64,000 bases of DNA, taken from NCBI RefSeq assembly GCF_047272945.1, contig NZ_JBKOPS010000001.1, forward strand, positions 372,001 through 436,000, read 5' to 3'. The DNA is from Rubrolithibacter danxiaensis. GTDB lineage: Bacteria; Bacteroidota; Bacteroidia; Sphingobacteriales; Sphingobacteriaceae. Below, piece by piece: positions 42,854 through 52,731 of this stretch (position 1 is its first letter; every line of letters starts with the position of its first letter). Both the position numbers and the translations under genes were made by a program. The notes under the pieces are model-generated. The model did no database searches, was not told the DNA's origin, and worked only from the letters and a program-made list of their open reading frames with translations.

Positions 42854-43699
42854 TTATTTCGGAGAATTGTTCAGCTTTCCAAGCAAAAAACGTGTTACTT
42901 CATTGAAATAGCGCTTGTTATTATATCCCATTACCCATTGTATTCCTTTAATGGAATTGGTAATAAAAACCTCTTCTGCCTCATTTAAAATATCGGGATT
43001 TATCTGCGCTTCTATTACCGGAATCTTACTTTTCTGAGCTAACTGCATTACTACCGAACGCATAACTCCAGCCACACAGCCTTCTGTTAACGCGGGAGTG
43101 TAAAGGCTTTTATCGTAAAGCACAAATACATTTGAGCTCATTGTTTCACACAAAAAACCATGGTGATTTAATATAAAAACTTCGTCCAGATTATTTTGAA
43201 CGCGAAATATTCCTGCAAGCACATATACCAGGGAGTTACACGTTTTAAGATTTGAAAGAGCATTTACCGGTTTAGTAACTTCATCGTATACATCCAAAAT
43301 AAGCCCTTTCTGATTACTGGTGTAAATAACTTCATCTATTTTACTTACCTCCAAAGCATAGCCGAACTTATTATTTACTGGCGTGTATAAGCCGTCGCCC
43401 TCTCTGAAAACCGTCAATCTTACCCGTGCATTCTGCCCAATTTGAGTTCTTTTTAACAGATCCCCTACCTTTTCTCTTAAAAAAAAAGCATCAATTTTTG
43501 AATAACCTTCCAGTTTTAAGGTTTTCATACCAAGCTGAAGCCGCTCTGCATGACGGTCGGCAAATTTAAGCTCTCCGTTAATTACACGCATCGATTCAAA
43601 TAACCCGTCGCCATAGCGAAATGCCCTGTTATTTACGGGTAACACCGGATGATCCGCAGGAAAAATCTCCCCGTTATAATTAATGAGCTGTCTGGGCAT
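42854..43699 (-). CDS. Class IV aminotransferase, probable 4-amino-4-deoxychorismate lyase
   Basis: Fold-type IV PLP enzyme of 281 aa. It begins LINYNGEIFPADHPVLPVNN and has RYGDGLFESMRV, the PLP-lysine region EVTKPVNALSNLKTCNSLVY, and FLCETMSSNVFVLYDKSLYT. The family includes IlvE, D-amino acid transaminase and PabC. Its size and the presence of a pabB elsewhere in the window make PabC (folate pathway) a good guess, but the substrate cannot be fixed. It starts 30 bp after the rluD-like gene boundary on the same strand. Confidence 0.78.
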   Translation of the reverse strand: MPRQLINYNGEIFPADHPVLPVNNRAFRYGDGLFESMRVINGELKFADRHAERLQLGMKTLKLEGYSKIDAFFLREKVGDLLKRTQIGQNARVRLTVFREGDGLYTPVNNKFGYALEVSKIDEVIYTSNQKGLILDVYDEVTKPVNALSNLKTCNSLVYVLAGIFRVQNNLDEVFILNHHGFLCETMSSNVFVLYDKSLYTPALTEGCVAGVMRSVVMQLAQKSKIPVIEAQINPDILNEAEEVFITNSIKGIQWVMGYNNKRYFNEVTRFLLGKLNNSPK

Positions 43700-43729
43700 G
43701 TATGCAATTATTTTATGATGTGCTTAACG

Positions 43730-44767
43730 TTAAACAGAAGAATTTGTGATAACATATTTACGCCATTTTTCTAAAACTTCGGTAAAGTCCTGAGGAAGTG
43801 CAGATTCAAAATGAATATATTTTTTTGTGCCTGGATGAATAAATCCGAGTGACTTTGCATGTAATGCCTGCCGGGGAATAATTTCAAAACAGTTTTCAAT
43901 AAACTGGCGATATTTAGAAAAAGTGGTTCCCTTAAGTATCTTATCTCCTCCGTACGTGGAGTCATTAAATAAAGGATGCCCGATATGCTTCATATGTGCC
44001 CGTATCTGGTGCGTTCGACCCGTTTCAAGCTGGCATTCTATCAGGGTAACATAATTAAAACGTTCTAAAACCTTGTAATGTGTAACAGCCCATTTTCCTT
44101 TAGTTTCATCATCATATATAGCCATTACTTTTCTGTCTTTTAAGCTTCTGCCAATATATCCGGTTACGGTGCCATCATCTTCCAGATCTCCCCAAACAAG
44201 CGCCTGGTATTTCCGCTCAATGCTATGCTCAAAAAATTGCTTGGCCAAAAAAGCCATTGACCTCTCATTTTTACTTATTACCAGAAGTCCCGAAGTATCT
44301 TTATCTATCCGGTGTACCAGGCCCGGCCGTCCGTCATTACCGGGTAATTGCGGCAGTTGCTGAAAGTGATAAACCAGGCCGTTTACCAAAGTTCCGGTAT
44401 AATTATTATATCCGGGATGTACTACCATTCCGGCAGGTTTATTTACAATCAACAGATCATCGTCTTCAAAAACAATTTCCAAAGCAATATTTTCCGGATA
44501 CACTTCGGTATCCCGAGGCGGATGCGGCAATACAATGGAGATAACATCGTTGGGTTTTACCTTGTAACTTGCCTTTATTGTTTTCTCATTAACCAGCACA
44601 TTCCCCGAGTCTATCGCGTTTTGAATACGGTTACGGGATGCATTTTCAATGCGATGCATCAAAAACTTGTCAATACGCAACAAACTTTGCCCTTTATCAA
44701 CAACCACGCGTAAATGTTCGTACAGGTCTTGTTCTTCAGCTTCTGAAATTTCTGTTTCTTCTGACAT
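43730..44767 (-). CDS. rluD: RluA-family 23S rRNA pseudouridine synthase, RluD-like
   Basis: Enzyme of 345 aa isomerising uridines in large-subunit rRNA. An S4 RNA-binding domain (about 25-85: LLRIDKFLMHRIENASRNRI) precedes the catalytic domain with LLIVNKPAGMVVHPG and HRIDKDTSGLLVI, the catalytic aspartate being D155. GRTHQIRAHMKHIGHPL is also intact. The ATG at 44767 is used rather than a TTG three codons upstream. RluD is the best fit because of the S4 domain, though RluC is related. Confidence 0.9.
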   Translation of the reverse strand: MSEETEISEAEEQDLYEHLRVVVDKGQSLLRIDKFLMHRIENASRNRIQNAIDSGNVLVNEKTIKASYKVKPNDVISIVLPHPPRDTEVYPENIALEIVFEDDDLLIVNKPAGMVVHPGYNNYTGTLVNGLVYHFQQLPQLPGNDGRPGLVHRIDKDTSGLLVISKNERSMAFLAKQFFEHSIERKYQALVWGDLEDDGTVTGYIGRSLKDRKVMAIYDDETKGKWAVTHYKVLERFNYVTLIECQLETGRTHQIRAHMKHIGHPLFNDSTYGGDKILKGTTFSKYRQFIENCFEIIPRQALHAKSLGFIHPGTKKYIHFESALPQDFTEVLEKWRKYVITNSSV

Positions 44768-44935
44768 TCGGCACAAATATCATTATTCGGGTAAACATTA
44801 ACAGAAGATTATTGTTAAAATTGCAATCTATTCTACTCTATGATGAAAAACTTTACTAAAAAGGCGGCTGTATTTCTCAATTTTTTTCCTTTCCTCATCA
44901 AACAGATTTACTTCAAAGAATAGTATTTTTACTCC

Positions 44936-46018
44936 ATGAAAAGAATACAAAAGATTGTTCAGACAATGCTTATTTTAACAGGCGTTGTATCATGGAGCGC
45001 TGCATTTTCTCAAACAAATGTTTCCGATTTAATTAAATCGAGCCCGGCGGATGCCACTAAAATGGCAGAAGCTTATCTTAATCCCTTTTTTAAAGGTTTC
45101 GGTTTTGGGTTAAACTCTGGCTGGAACTATACCGCCAAAGCAAAAAATGCCGGCCGCTTTGAATTAAGGGTTGCCTTAACAGGATCGTTAGTTCCTTCAA
45201 AGGATAAAACTTTTGATGTGACTACCCTGGGCTTATCTAATTCAATTCAATTGGCAAATGGAGAAAACCCCTTGTCTCCTACTGTTTCAGGAAGCAAAGT
45301 TGCGGGTCCGTTAATGAATGTAAAAGATAGTGACGGAAATACATTAGAATCTTTCAATCTTCCTGCAGGCGCAAATCTACCCATAGTTCCCACTGCCCAA
45401 ATCCAGGGAACAATCGGTTTACCAAAAGGCATTGATCTCACGCTTCGGGGTATACCGGAAGTAAAACTTCCTGATAACGGAGGTGCTATAAATATGATTG
45501 GAGGAGGAATTAAATTAGAAATTCTGCCTTTGATTGCCGGAAAAACAGCAAGCAAAGTTTTGCCTTTTGATCTGGCAGTAGCATTAGGGTATACACAGTT
45601 TAATTATAAGCTGGATCTGGATGCAAGACCCGTTGGAAATGCACAACCTAAAGACCTGCAGCAGAATACAGATTTCTCGAATCAGCAACTAAAGGCAAAG
45701 CTTTCGGGCGTTAATGCAGAAGTTATTTTATCTAAAAAACTGCTTGCCTTTATCCCTTTTGTTAGTGTTGGCTACAATACTTCTAAAACCGATGTGGCAT
45801 TAAAAGGCAATTATCCTGTTATAACCGACTTTCTCCTGACCGTGCCAACTTATACTACTTACACAGATCCTGTAAAAACCAACAAAACGGATATAAGCGG
45901 CTTACGCGGCAATGTCGGTTTCCAGCTAAACCTGGCAGTTTTCCGTCTTTTCGCAGCTTATAGCTTGGGCGAATACAGTTCAGTAAATGCAGGTATTGGT
46001 TTAGGATTTGGCAAATAA
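44936..46018 (+). CDS. Exported hypothetical protein, possibly DUF6588-like outer-membrane barrel
   Basis: A 360-aa protein with a signal peptide (QTMLILTGVVSWSAAFSQ). The mature part is rich in alternating hydrophobic strands such as GFGFGLNSGWNY, LTLRGIPEVKLP, LPFDLAVALGYTQFNYKLDL and a C-terminal LNLAVFRLFAAYSLGEYSSV, ending GIGLGFGK, consistent with an outer-membrane beta-barrel. I believe it matches a Bacteroidota DUF6588-type family but cannot confirm that. It is monocistronic with its own terminator. Confidence 0.65.
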   Translation: MKRIQKIVQTMLILTGVVSWSAAFSQTNVSDLIKSSPADATKMAEAYLNPFFKGFGFGLNSGWNYTAKAKNAGRFELRVALTGSLVPSKDKTFDVTTLGLSNSIQLANGENPLSPTVSGSKVAGPLMNVKDSDGNTLESFNLPAGANLPIVPTAQIQGTIGLPKGIDLTLRGIPEVKLPDNGGAINMIGGGIKLEILPLIAGKTASKVLPFDLAVALGYTQFNYKLDLDARPVGNAQPKDLQQNTDFSNQQLKAKLSGVNAEVILSKKLLAFIPFVSVGYNTSKTDVALKGNYPVITDFLLTVPTYTTYTDPVKTNKTDISGLRGNVGFQLNLAVFRLFAAYSLGEYSSVNAGIGLGFGK

Positions 46019-46040
46019 ACTGAATAGTAAGATACAGTAG

Positions 46041-46062
46041 AGCTCCGTAAAAGGAGCTTTTT
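46041..46062 (+). terminator. Intrinsic terminator after the barrel-like gene
   Basis: AGCTCC (46041-46046) and GGAGCT (46053-46058) with a 6-nt loop, followed by a TTTTT run. Confidence 0.85.
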
Positions 46063-46075
46063 TATTTATCTTAAG

Positions 46076-46981
46076 ATGATAGATCTGAAGTTTTATAGCC
46101 CGACAGAACAAATCTCCCACCCTCTTTTCATTGATAAAGGTGTCCGTGTTTTCTTAAAAAGAGATGATCTTATTCATCCCTTTATCTCAGGAAATAAATG
46201 GCGTAAGCTGAAATACCTGCTTTTGAAAGCAGAAAAAGAAGGTAAAAATAAGCTGGTAACCTTTGGCGGAGCATGGTCAAATCATTTACTGGCTACAGCT
46301 TGTGCCGCCGCAAAGTTTGGATTTAAAGCTGTCGGAATTGTACGCGGAGAAGCTGTAGAGAACGAAGTGCTTCTGCTATGTAAGCTTTTCGGAATGGAGT
46401 TACAATTTGTTGACAGGGAACACTACCGAGACAAACGCACCTTATATAATGAAAGATTCAGCGCTGATACTTCTGCCTTTTTTATTGATGAAGGAGGATA
46501 TTCGGAAGAAGCTGTGAGAGGTTGTTCTGAACTTGCAGATGAACTTGATAGAGATTTCGGTCATGTTTTTTGTGCCTGCGGAACCGGTGCTACTGCCGCA
46601 GGAATAATTAAGGGATTGTCTTCCAGAATTCCTTCCTGCCATTTCCACGGCGTTCCGGTATTGAAAAATGGAGAGTTTCTAAGGGTGGAGATTAATAAGC
46701 TATTAATCGGCGATTATCCTTTTTCTCTTCATACTACTTATCATTTTGGAGGTTATGCTAAAACTAAACCGGAGCTTTTAAAATTTATCCATAATTTCTC
46801 TTCCAGATCAGGAATCCTGCTTGATCCTGTTTATACCGGCAAAATGATGTACGCCTTGTTCGACCTTATTGAAAAGGATCATTTTAAACAAGGCGCAAAA
46901 ATTGCAGCTATTCATACAGGGGGATTATTCGGCTTGTTAGGCATGAAAGAAAAGTTTAAAGAAATCCTCCCAACCGCATAA
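46076..46981 (+). CDS. ACC deaminase / D-cysteine desulfhydrase family PLP enzyme
   Basis: Fold-type II PLP enzyme of 301 aa. The PLP lysine is in HPFISGNKWRKLKYLLLKA (about 32-50), followed by LVTFGGAWSNHLLATA and the glycine-rich phosphate loop CGTGATAAGIIKGL. The final IAAIHTGGLFGLLGMKE is also typical. Bacteroidota members are annotated as 1-aminocyclopropane-1-carboxylate deaminase or D-cysteine desulfhydrase; the latter is more likely generally. It lies 57 bp upstream of lat. Confidence 0.82.
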   Translation: MIDLKFYSPTEQISHPLFIDKGVRVFLKRDDLIHPFISGNKWRKLKYLLLKAEKEGKNKLVTFGGAWSNHLLATACAAAKFGFKAVGIVRGEAVENEVLLLCKLFGMELQFVDREHYRDKRTLYNERFSADTSAFFIDEGGYSEEAVRGCSELADELDRDFGHVFCACGTGATAAGIIKGLSSRIPSCHFHGVPVLKNGEFLRVEINKLLIGDYPFSLHTTYHFGGYAKTKPELLKFIHNFSSRSGILLDPVYTGKMMYALFDLIEKDHFKQGAKIAAIHTGGLFGLLGMKEKFKEILPTA

Positions 46982-47038
46982 GCTGATATAATTCGTTCAA
47001 CCCCCGCTTTTTCTTAAATTTGGAAAAACAGGAGGATT

Positions 47039-48370
47039 ATGTACAATTTATCTATTCCACCCGCTCAGGTGCAACCTGCTCTCAATAAACATTTACTTGC
47101 AGATGGATATGACCTTACTTTTGATATGGAAAAAAGTGAAGGCGTTTATATTTACGATTCCAAGTACAATCGCCGGCTACTGGATTTTTTTACCTGTTTT
47201 GCTTCTGTACCTTTAGGATATAATCATCCTAAAATGCTTGCTGACGAATCATTTAAAAAAAATCTGATGCTGGCAGCTTTAACTAATCCTTCAAATTCTG
47301 ATATATATACCCAGCAGTACGCCCAGTTTGTAGATACCTTTTCGAAATTTGGTATGCCGGGCTACTTGCAGCACGCGTTCTTTATTGCCGGGGGAGGCCT
47401 TGCTATTGAGAATGCTTTAAAAACAGCTATGGACTGGAAAGTTCAGAAGAATTTTCAAAAAGGATATGACCAGGAAACGGGAACAAAAGTTCTGCATTTT
47501 GAGCATGCATTTCATGGACGAACAGGCTATACCATGAGCCTTACCAATACTTCGCCCGAAAAAACAAAATGGTATGCGAAATTCGACTGGCCTCGCATTC
47601 CTCCACCCATAGCCCGCTTTCCCCTTACTGAACAGAATCTGCCGGAACTTCGTATAAAAGAAGAATTGTCATTAGATCTTGTAAAAAAAGCTTTCCAGAA
47701 GAATAAGGATGAGATATGCGCAATTATTATTGAACCTGTACAGGCAGAAGGGGGCGATCATCATATACGAAAAGAATTTTTTGAACAGCTGCGTGTTATT
47801 GCCGATGAGAATGAGTGTTTTCTAATTTACGATGAAGTACAAACCGGGGTGGGTATAAGCGGCAAATTCTGGTGCCATGAACATTTTGGTGACAAAGCGC
47901 AACCTGATATGATAACATTCGGTAAAAAAATGCAGGTATGCGGGATACTTGTAGGGAATAAAGTAGATGAAATAGAGACAAATGTTTTTTCTGTCCCTTC
48001 ACGAATAAATTCTACCTGGGGCGGTAACCTGGTTGATATGGTAAGGGCAACTAAAATCCTGGAAATAATTCAGGAAGATAATCTGATTGAAAATGCCGCT
48101 GAAGTGGGAGAATATTTACAACAACACCTTCACCAAATTGCTCAGAAATACGAAGTGGTACAGAATGTGAGAGGTAAAGGCTTACTTACCGCTTTTGATT
48201 TTCCTGACAAAAAACGCCGGAACGCTTTCATTCAAAAAGGTTTTGAAAACAGAGTAATGTTTCTGGGTTGCGGTGAATCCACCATTCGCTTCAGGCCGGC
48301 ATTAACAATCCGGAAAGAACATATCGATGAAGGAATAAATGCAATGGAAAAGATACTTCGTACTCTTTAA
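47039..48370 (+). CDS. lat: L-lysine 6-transaminase
   Basis: Class III transaminase (443 aa) transferring the epsilon-amino group of lysine to 2-oxoglutarate, producing alpha-aminoadipate semialdehyde. Landmarks are FFTCFASVPLGYNHPKM, the AFHGRTGYTMSLTNTSP segment, IIEPVQAEGGDHHIR, LIYDEVQTGVG with the PLP-binding aspartate, and FGKKMQVCGILVG with the PLP lysine. Strong similarity of pattern to Lat rather than ornithine transaminases. An unusual AGGAGG lies seven bases before the ATG, rare in this phylum. Confidence 0.88.
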   Translation: MYNLSIPPAQVQPALNKHLLADGYDLTFDMEKSEGVYIYDSKYNRRLLDFFTCFASVPLGYNHPKMLADESFKKNLMLAALTNPSNSDIYTQQYAQFVDTFSKFGMPGYLQHAFFIAGGGLAIENALKTAMDWKVQKNFQKGYDQETGTKVLHFEHAFHGRTGYTMSLTNTSPEKTKWYAKFDWPRIPPPIARFPLTEQNLPELRIKEELSLDLVKKAFQKNKDEICAIIIEPVQAEGGDHHIRKEFFEQLRVIADENECFLIYDEVQTGVGISGKFWCHEHFGDKAQPDMITFGKKMQVCGILVGNKVDEIETNVFSVPSRINSTWGGNLVDMVRATKILEIIQEDNLIENAAEVGEYLQQHLHQIAQKYEVVQNVRGKGLLTAFDFPDKKRRNAFIQKGFENRVMFLGCGESTIRFRPALTIRKEHIDEGINAMEKILRTL

Positions 48371-49093
48371 CTATTGCAACTGAAACAGGTTATCTACACC
48401 CAGCAATCGGCGGCACGTAAATCCTTCGGCATACGGAGCATTGATATATTTTCCAAACTCTCTTGCCCGGGCTTCTACTACTTTTAAAAACTCGGGGGTT
48501 GAAATATACGTTTCATTCTCTTCCTCCGTATAATCCGGATTATAGAACTGGCTTTTAAATGCCTGAATACTGGCAACTTTTTGCTCCCAGAACTCGCTTA
48601 CATCTATTAAAATATCCGGTTTTATATAAGCATCCTGTATAAATTGCAGCAGTAAGCGGGGGCGCCATGCTTCCTGTACTACACTCGCATATTCGGTTCT
48701 GATCTTAATAAGTCCCGAAAGGAAAACTGAATCGTTTACCAGATCTCCGGACCTGCCATGATCTGGGTGACGATCGTGCAACGCATTACATAAAATAATC
48801 TCCGGCTGATACTGCCGGATCTTTTCAATAACCCGTAGCTGATGCTCTTCATCATTTTTGAAAAAGCCATCCCGCATTGCCAAATTTTCACGTATTGTTA
48901 ATCCAAGAATAGTTGCAGAATCGGCAGCTTCTTTGTCACGTGTTTCTGCAGTCCCTCTTGTTCCCAGCTCTCCGCGTGTCAGGTCAACAATTCCAACCTT
49001 TTTTCCTTGTTTAATATGTTTTATAATGGTTCCGGAACAGCCAAGTTCAGCGTCATCCGGGTGAACGGCAAATACGAGGATATCTAATTTCAT
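48371..49093 (-). CDS. bshB1: Bacillithiol biosynthesis deacetylase BshB1
   Basis: Zinc-dependent LmbE-family N-deacetylase (240 aa) acting on GlcNAc-malate in the bacillithiol pathway. The metal motif HPDDAELG has H11, D13 and D14, and a further histidine pair lies in HDRHPDHGRSGDLV. The segment DLTRGELGTRGTAETRDKEA-like, just after, is characteristic of BshB1. It converges with lat with no gap. The other bsh genes are not in this window. Confidence 0.92.
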   Translation of the reverse strand: MKLDILVFAVHPDDAELGCSGTIIKHIKQGKKVGIVDLTRGELGTRGTAETRDKEAADSATILGLTIRENLAMRDGFFKNDEEHQLRVIEKIRQYQPEIILCNALHDRHPDHGRSGDLVNDSVFLSGLIKIRTEYASVVQEAWRPRLLLQFIQDAYIKPDILIDVSEFWEQKVASIQAFKSQFYNPDYTEEENETYISTPEFLKVVEARAREFGKYINAPYAEGFTCRRLLGVDNLFQLQ

Positions 49094-49199
49094 TCAGAAG
49101 AATTTGTTTAATGATTCAGCAAATTTGTGGGTCAAATTTAACAATTAAAGCATCACTAAACCCTTAAATCTATTTCATATTTTGCAGTTAAAGAAATTA

Positions 49200-49823
49200 T
49201 CAATTATACCTGTTATACCTGTAAGCAGACGATTGAATAATTGTTTCTATATCCCTTTCCTGCTGGGCATCATACTGTTCTTTAAGATTATGCCCAAAAA
49301 CCCTTGCTATAGACTGGTAAAAGAAAGCTGAAAAGCCTCCCTTTAGTTCTTTAAGCATGTCATAACTGCTATTTCCTGTCTCCCTGTCAATCAGCTTAAT
49401 CAATATTTCGCCCTGGGTTATTGTCATATTTTTAATTTCCCGGTTAAACATATCTTTTATTTCTTTTTCACAGGCTTTAACCAGTTTCCGCTGCTCTCTC
49501 CGGTTTTTAGTAATAGCGAGGTCCTGTTGCAGTTTATTGTAACGATCGCGTGCAAACAAAGCGTAAGGCATTACTTTTAAAACATTGTAGCGCAAACGGT
49601 AGAATTTTGCCCTGTCGGCAGCACTTCTGTAAATCCGTGAATCAAATACTACAATTTCAGGTAAGGGCATCCATGGAATAAGCTCTTCTTCCACTTTTGT
49701 CAGAGCTACACGAATGGTATCGTTTTTGCCCTTAACATATGGATCGTATTTTTCCTGCGCTGCACAGAATGTAAGATTTACAAAAAACAAACACAAAACG
49801 GCCGCAAACCTCAAAATTTTCAT
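49200..49823 (-). CDS. Exported DUF4294-like protein
   Basis: A 207-aa protein starting at the ATG at 49823, which gives a signal peptide (MKILRFAAVLCLFFVNLTFC); the upstream GTG would add an out-of-family tail. The mature protein is helical and charged, with PWMPLPEIVVFDSRIYRS, a lysine/arginine-rich helix around residues 90-130, and GGFSAFFYQSIARVFGHNLK. It resembles the Bacteroidota DUF4294 family, of unknown role. It is divergent from the RelA/SpoT gene. Confidence 0.65.
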   Translation of the reverse strand: MKILRFAAVLCLFFVNLTFCAAQEKYDPYVKGKNDTIRVALTKVEEELIPWMPLPEIVVFDSRIYRSAADRAKFYRLRYNVLKVMPYALFARDRYNKLQQDLAITKNRREQRKLVKACEKEIKDMFNREIKNMTITQGEILIKLIDRETGNSSYDMLKELKGGFSAFFYQSIARVFGHNLKEQYDAQQERDIETIIQSSAYRYNRYN

Positions 49824-49942
49824 AAATTTAGTAGTGCAAAAATACACTGAAATAATTTATTTATTAATATCAGAATATACGAAAATGTAACCCCGAAGGT
49901 TATCAAATTCGTTTTTAATTACAGAAGCTTTATAATTGAGAT

Positions 49943-52177
49943 ATGAATGAGATTGTGATCGATCTGGAAGCTGAAAAAAAAGAAATTTTAAAACGATACC
50001 GTGCTTTATTAAGGGCTTGTAAACCTACTTTGCAAAAAGGAGATAAACGGCTGATACGCCAGGCTTTCAATATGTCATTAGAAAGCCACAAGGATATGAG
50101 GCGAAAATCAGGTGAACCTTATATTTATCATCCTATTGCTGTTGCACAGATTGCCGCTGAAGAAATTGGATTAGGCACAACTTCTATTGTTTGCGCCTTA
50201 TTGCATGATGTGGTAGAAGATACTGCCATTACACTGGATGATATTGAAAGAGAGTTTGGTAAAAAAGTTGCCAAAATCATTGACGGTTTAACAAAGATAT
50301 CCGGTGTTTTTGACTACAACAGCTCACTTCAGGCGGAGAATTTCAGAAAAATGCTTCTTACCCTAGCAGATGACGTACGGGTAATCCTTATAAAACTCGC
50401 CGACCGTTTGCATAATATGCGGACCATGGACTTTATGCCACGTGATAAACAGCTTAAGATATCATCAGAAACAGTTTATCTATATGCGCCACTGGCTCAT
50501 CGCCTTGGTTTATACGCCTTAAAATCAGAACTAGAAGATCTTTCCATGAAATACATGGAATCTGAGACTTATAAATTTATTGCCCGAAAGCTGAACGAGA
50601 AAAAAGCCGAACGGGAACTTTATGTAAAAGAATTTATAGGACCGATAAAGGAAATTCTGCATGAACAGGGCTTGCATGCCTCGGTTTACGGAAGGCCAAA
50701 ATCAATACATTCCATATGGAATAAAATGCGGAAAAAAGGAGTACCCTTTGAAGAAGTGTACGATCTTTTTGCTATTCGTATTATTTTAGACAGTCATCTT
50801 GAACATGAAAAAGCCGATTGCTGGAAAGCGTACTCAATTGTTACAGACCTTTATAGGCCAAATCCTGACCGTTTACGTGACTGGGTCTCCTCTCCTAAAG
50901 CCAACGGATACGAATCGCTGCACACAACGGTAATGGGACCAAAAGGACAATGGGTAGAAGTTCAGATCCGTACCAAACGCATGAATGAGATTGCAGAAAA
51001 AGGTTTTGCTGCTCACTGGAAATACAAAGAATCTTCGTCTGACAGCGGCTTAGATCAGTGGATACAGAAAGTAAGAGAACTGTTAAGCAATCCCGAATCC
51101 AATGCTCTGGACTTTCTGGATGATTTCAAGATGAACCTGTTCTCGGATGAGATTTTTATTTTTACGCCAAAAGGAGCATTGATACAACTTCCGATGAATG
51201 CTACCGCTTTGGATTTTGCTTTTGAAATCCATTCCGACCTCGGAGCAAAATGTATCGGTGCCAAGGTAAATCATAAACTGGTTCCGCTTTCTTACCAACT
51301 GCAAAATGGTGATCAGGTTGAAATTATAACTTCAGGCAAGCAAAGCCCCAAAGAAGACTGGCTGAGTTTTGTAGTAACAGCAAAAGCCAAATCGCGGATT
51401 AAATCAGCCCTTAAAGAAGAAAAACGCCGTGTTGCCGAAGAGGGTAAAGAAATACTCGAACGTAAATTAAAATCATTAAAAATAACGTACAATACCGAAA
51501 ATATCACCAAGCTTACGAACTTCTTTAAACTGGGTTCAACGCTTGATCTTTTCTATAATGTAGCCAAAGGAGAACTGGATTTAAAAGATCTGAAAGAATT
51601 TCAGGCTTCTGAAAAGGTAGTAGAAAACAGGTCGCCACAAATTATCGAAGAATCGCAGATAGAAGGTATCCGTAATAAAGTAAAGGCAGCGAGGGACAGC
51701 GATACCCTTTTGATTGGCGAGGACATGCAAAAGATTGACTACAAACTTTCTAATTGTTGTAATCCTATTCCCGGCGACGATGTTTTCGGGTTCATAACCA
51801 TTAACGACGGCATCAAAATTCATCGTACCAATTGTCCGAATGCAGCTAAATTAATGTCGAGCTATGGTTACCGGATTGTGAAGGCAAAATGGACTTCTCA
51901 AAAGGAACTGGCCTTTTTAACCGGACTTCGTATTACCGGAATTGACGACATGGGCTTAATAAATAAATTAACTACCGTTATTTCAAACGATTTTAAGGTA
52001 AACATGCGTTCTATTACTGTAGACAGTAATGAAGGAATTTTTGAAGGCTCCATCATGGTTTATGTAAACGACACCCATCATCTTGACAATCTGATAAGAA
52101 GGTTGAAACAGGTAAAAGGCGTAACTTCGGTTACACGGTTTGACTCTGATACTGAGCGGATTGGGAAAGCCTCCTAA
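49943..52177 (+). CDS. RelA/SpoT bifunctional (p)ppGpp synthetase/hydrolase
   Basis: Stringent-response enzyme (744 aa). The hydrolase domain has YIYHPIAVAQIAAEE and ALLHDVVEDT with the HD pair. The synthetase domain contains VYGRPKSIHSIWNKM, VYDLFAIRIIL and SPKANGYESLHTTVMGPKG. TGS (about 395-460), helical/zinc-finger region with SNCCNPIPGDDVFGF and HRTNCPNA, and C-terminal ACT domain follow. Hydrolase residues look intact, so a Rel/SpoT-type bifunctional enzyme is likely. A fur-like gene follows after 57 bp. Confidence 0.95.
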   Translation: MNEIVIDLEAEKKEILKRYRALLRACKPTLQKGDKRLIRQAFNMSLESHKDMRRKSGEPYIYHPIAVAQIAAEEIGLGTTSIVCALLHDVVEDTAITLDDIEREFGKKVAKIIDGLTKISGVFDYNSSLQAENFRKMLLTLADDVRVILIKLADRLHNMRTMDFMPRDKQLKISSETVYLYAPLAHRLGLYALKSELEDLSMKYMESETYKFIARKLNEKKAERELYVKEFIGPIKEILHEQGLHASVYGRPKSIHSIWNKMRKKGVPFEEVYDLFAIRIILDSHLEHEKADCWKAYSIVTDLYRPNPDRLRDWVSSPKANGYESLHTTVMGPKGQWVEVQIRTKRMNEIAEKGFAAHWKYKESSSDSGLDQWIQKVRELLSNPESNALDFLDDFKMNLFSDEIFIFTPKGALIQLPMNATALDFAFEIHSDLGAKCIGAKVNHKLVPLSYQLQNGDQVEIITSGKQSPKEDWLSFVVTAKAKSRIKSALKEEKRRVAEEGKEILERKLKSLKITYNTENITKLTNFFKLGSTLDLFYNVAKGELDLKDLKEFQASEKVVENRSPQIIEESQIEGIRNKVKAARDSDTLLIGEDMQKIDYKLSNCCNPIPGDDVFGFITINDGIKIHRTNCPNAAKLMSSYGYRIVKAKWTSQKELAFLTGLRITGIDDMGLINKLTTVISNDFKVNMRSITVDSNEGIFEGSIMVYVNDTHHLDNLIRRLKQVKGVTSVTRFDSDTERIGKAS

Positions 52178-52234
52178 AAGAAAATTTAGGATTCTGTTTT
52201 TTTTAGATAAATTTGAACGCAAGTAAAAACGAAT

Positions 52235-52708
52235 ATGCCGGGACAAGAAACCATCAGCATGGTTAAAAAAATTTTCGAGGCCTACCTGGAAAACAAAAAT
52301 CTCCGTAAAACTCCGGAACGTTTTGCTATTCTGGAGGAAATCTATTCTCGGAATGACCATTTCGATGTAGAATCTCTGTACATACACATGAAGAATAAAA
52401 AATACAGGGTAAGCCGGGCAACGGTTTACAACACGCTGGAGCTTTTAGTTTCGTGTGACCTTGTTACCAAGCACCAGTTTGGTAAAAACATGGCTCAGTT
52501 TGAAAAATCGTACGGATACAAACAACATGATCACATCATATGCCTTGATTGCGGAAAAGTAGTAGAATTCTGTGATCCGAGAGTCGGGCAAATACAAAGT
52601 ATGATGGGCGACCTCCTTAAATTTGACATCAAACATCACTCACTTAACCTGTATGGCAATTGCACTAAACTGAAAGCAGGTTTCTGTGAATCTTACTCTA
52701 ATAATTAA
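52235..52708 (+). CDS. Fur-family transcriptional regulator
   Basis: Metal-responsive repressor of 157 aa. The winged-helix domain (about 1-85) contains LRKTPERFAILEEIYSRNDH and RVSRATVYNTLELLVSCDLV. The dimerisation domain has YKQHDHIICLDCGKVVEFCD, with the first CxxC zinc pair replaced partly by CLDCG, and the C-terminus ends NLYGNCTKLKAGFCESYS. Fur, Zur and PerR cannot be separated by eye. It sits between relA/spoT and purA on the same strand. Confidence 0.9.
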   Translation: MPGQETISMVKKIFEAYLENKNLRKTPERFAILEEIYSRNDHFDVESLYIHMKNKKYRVSRATVYNTLELLVSCDLVTKHQFGKNMAQFEKSYGYKQHDHIICLDCGKVVEFCDPRVGQIQSMMGDLLKFDIKHHSLNLYGNCTKLKAGFCESYSNN

Positions 52709-52731
52709 TTTAAATCTCTCTTTAATTTATA

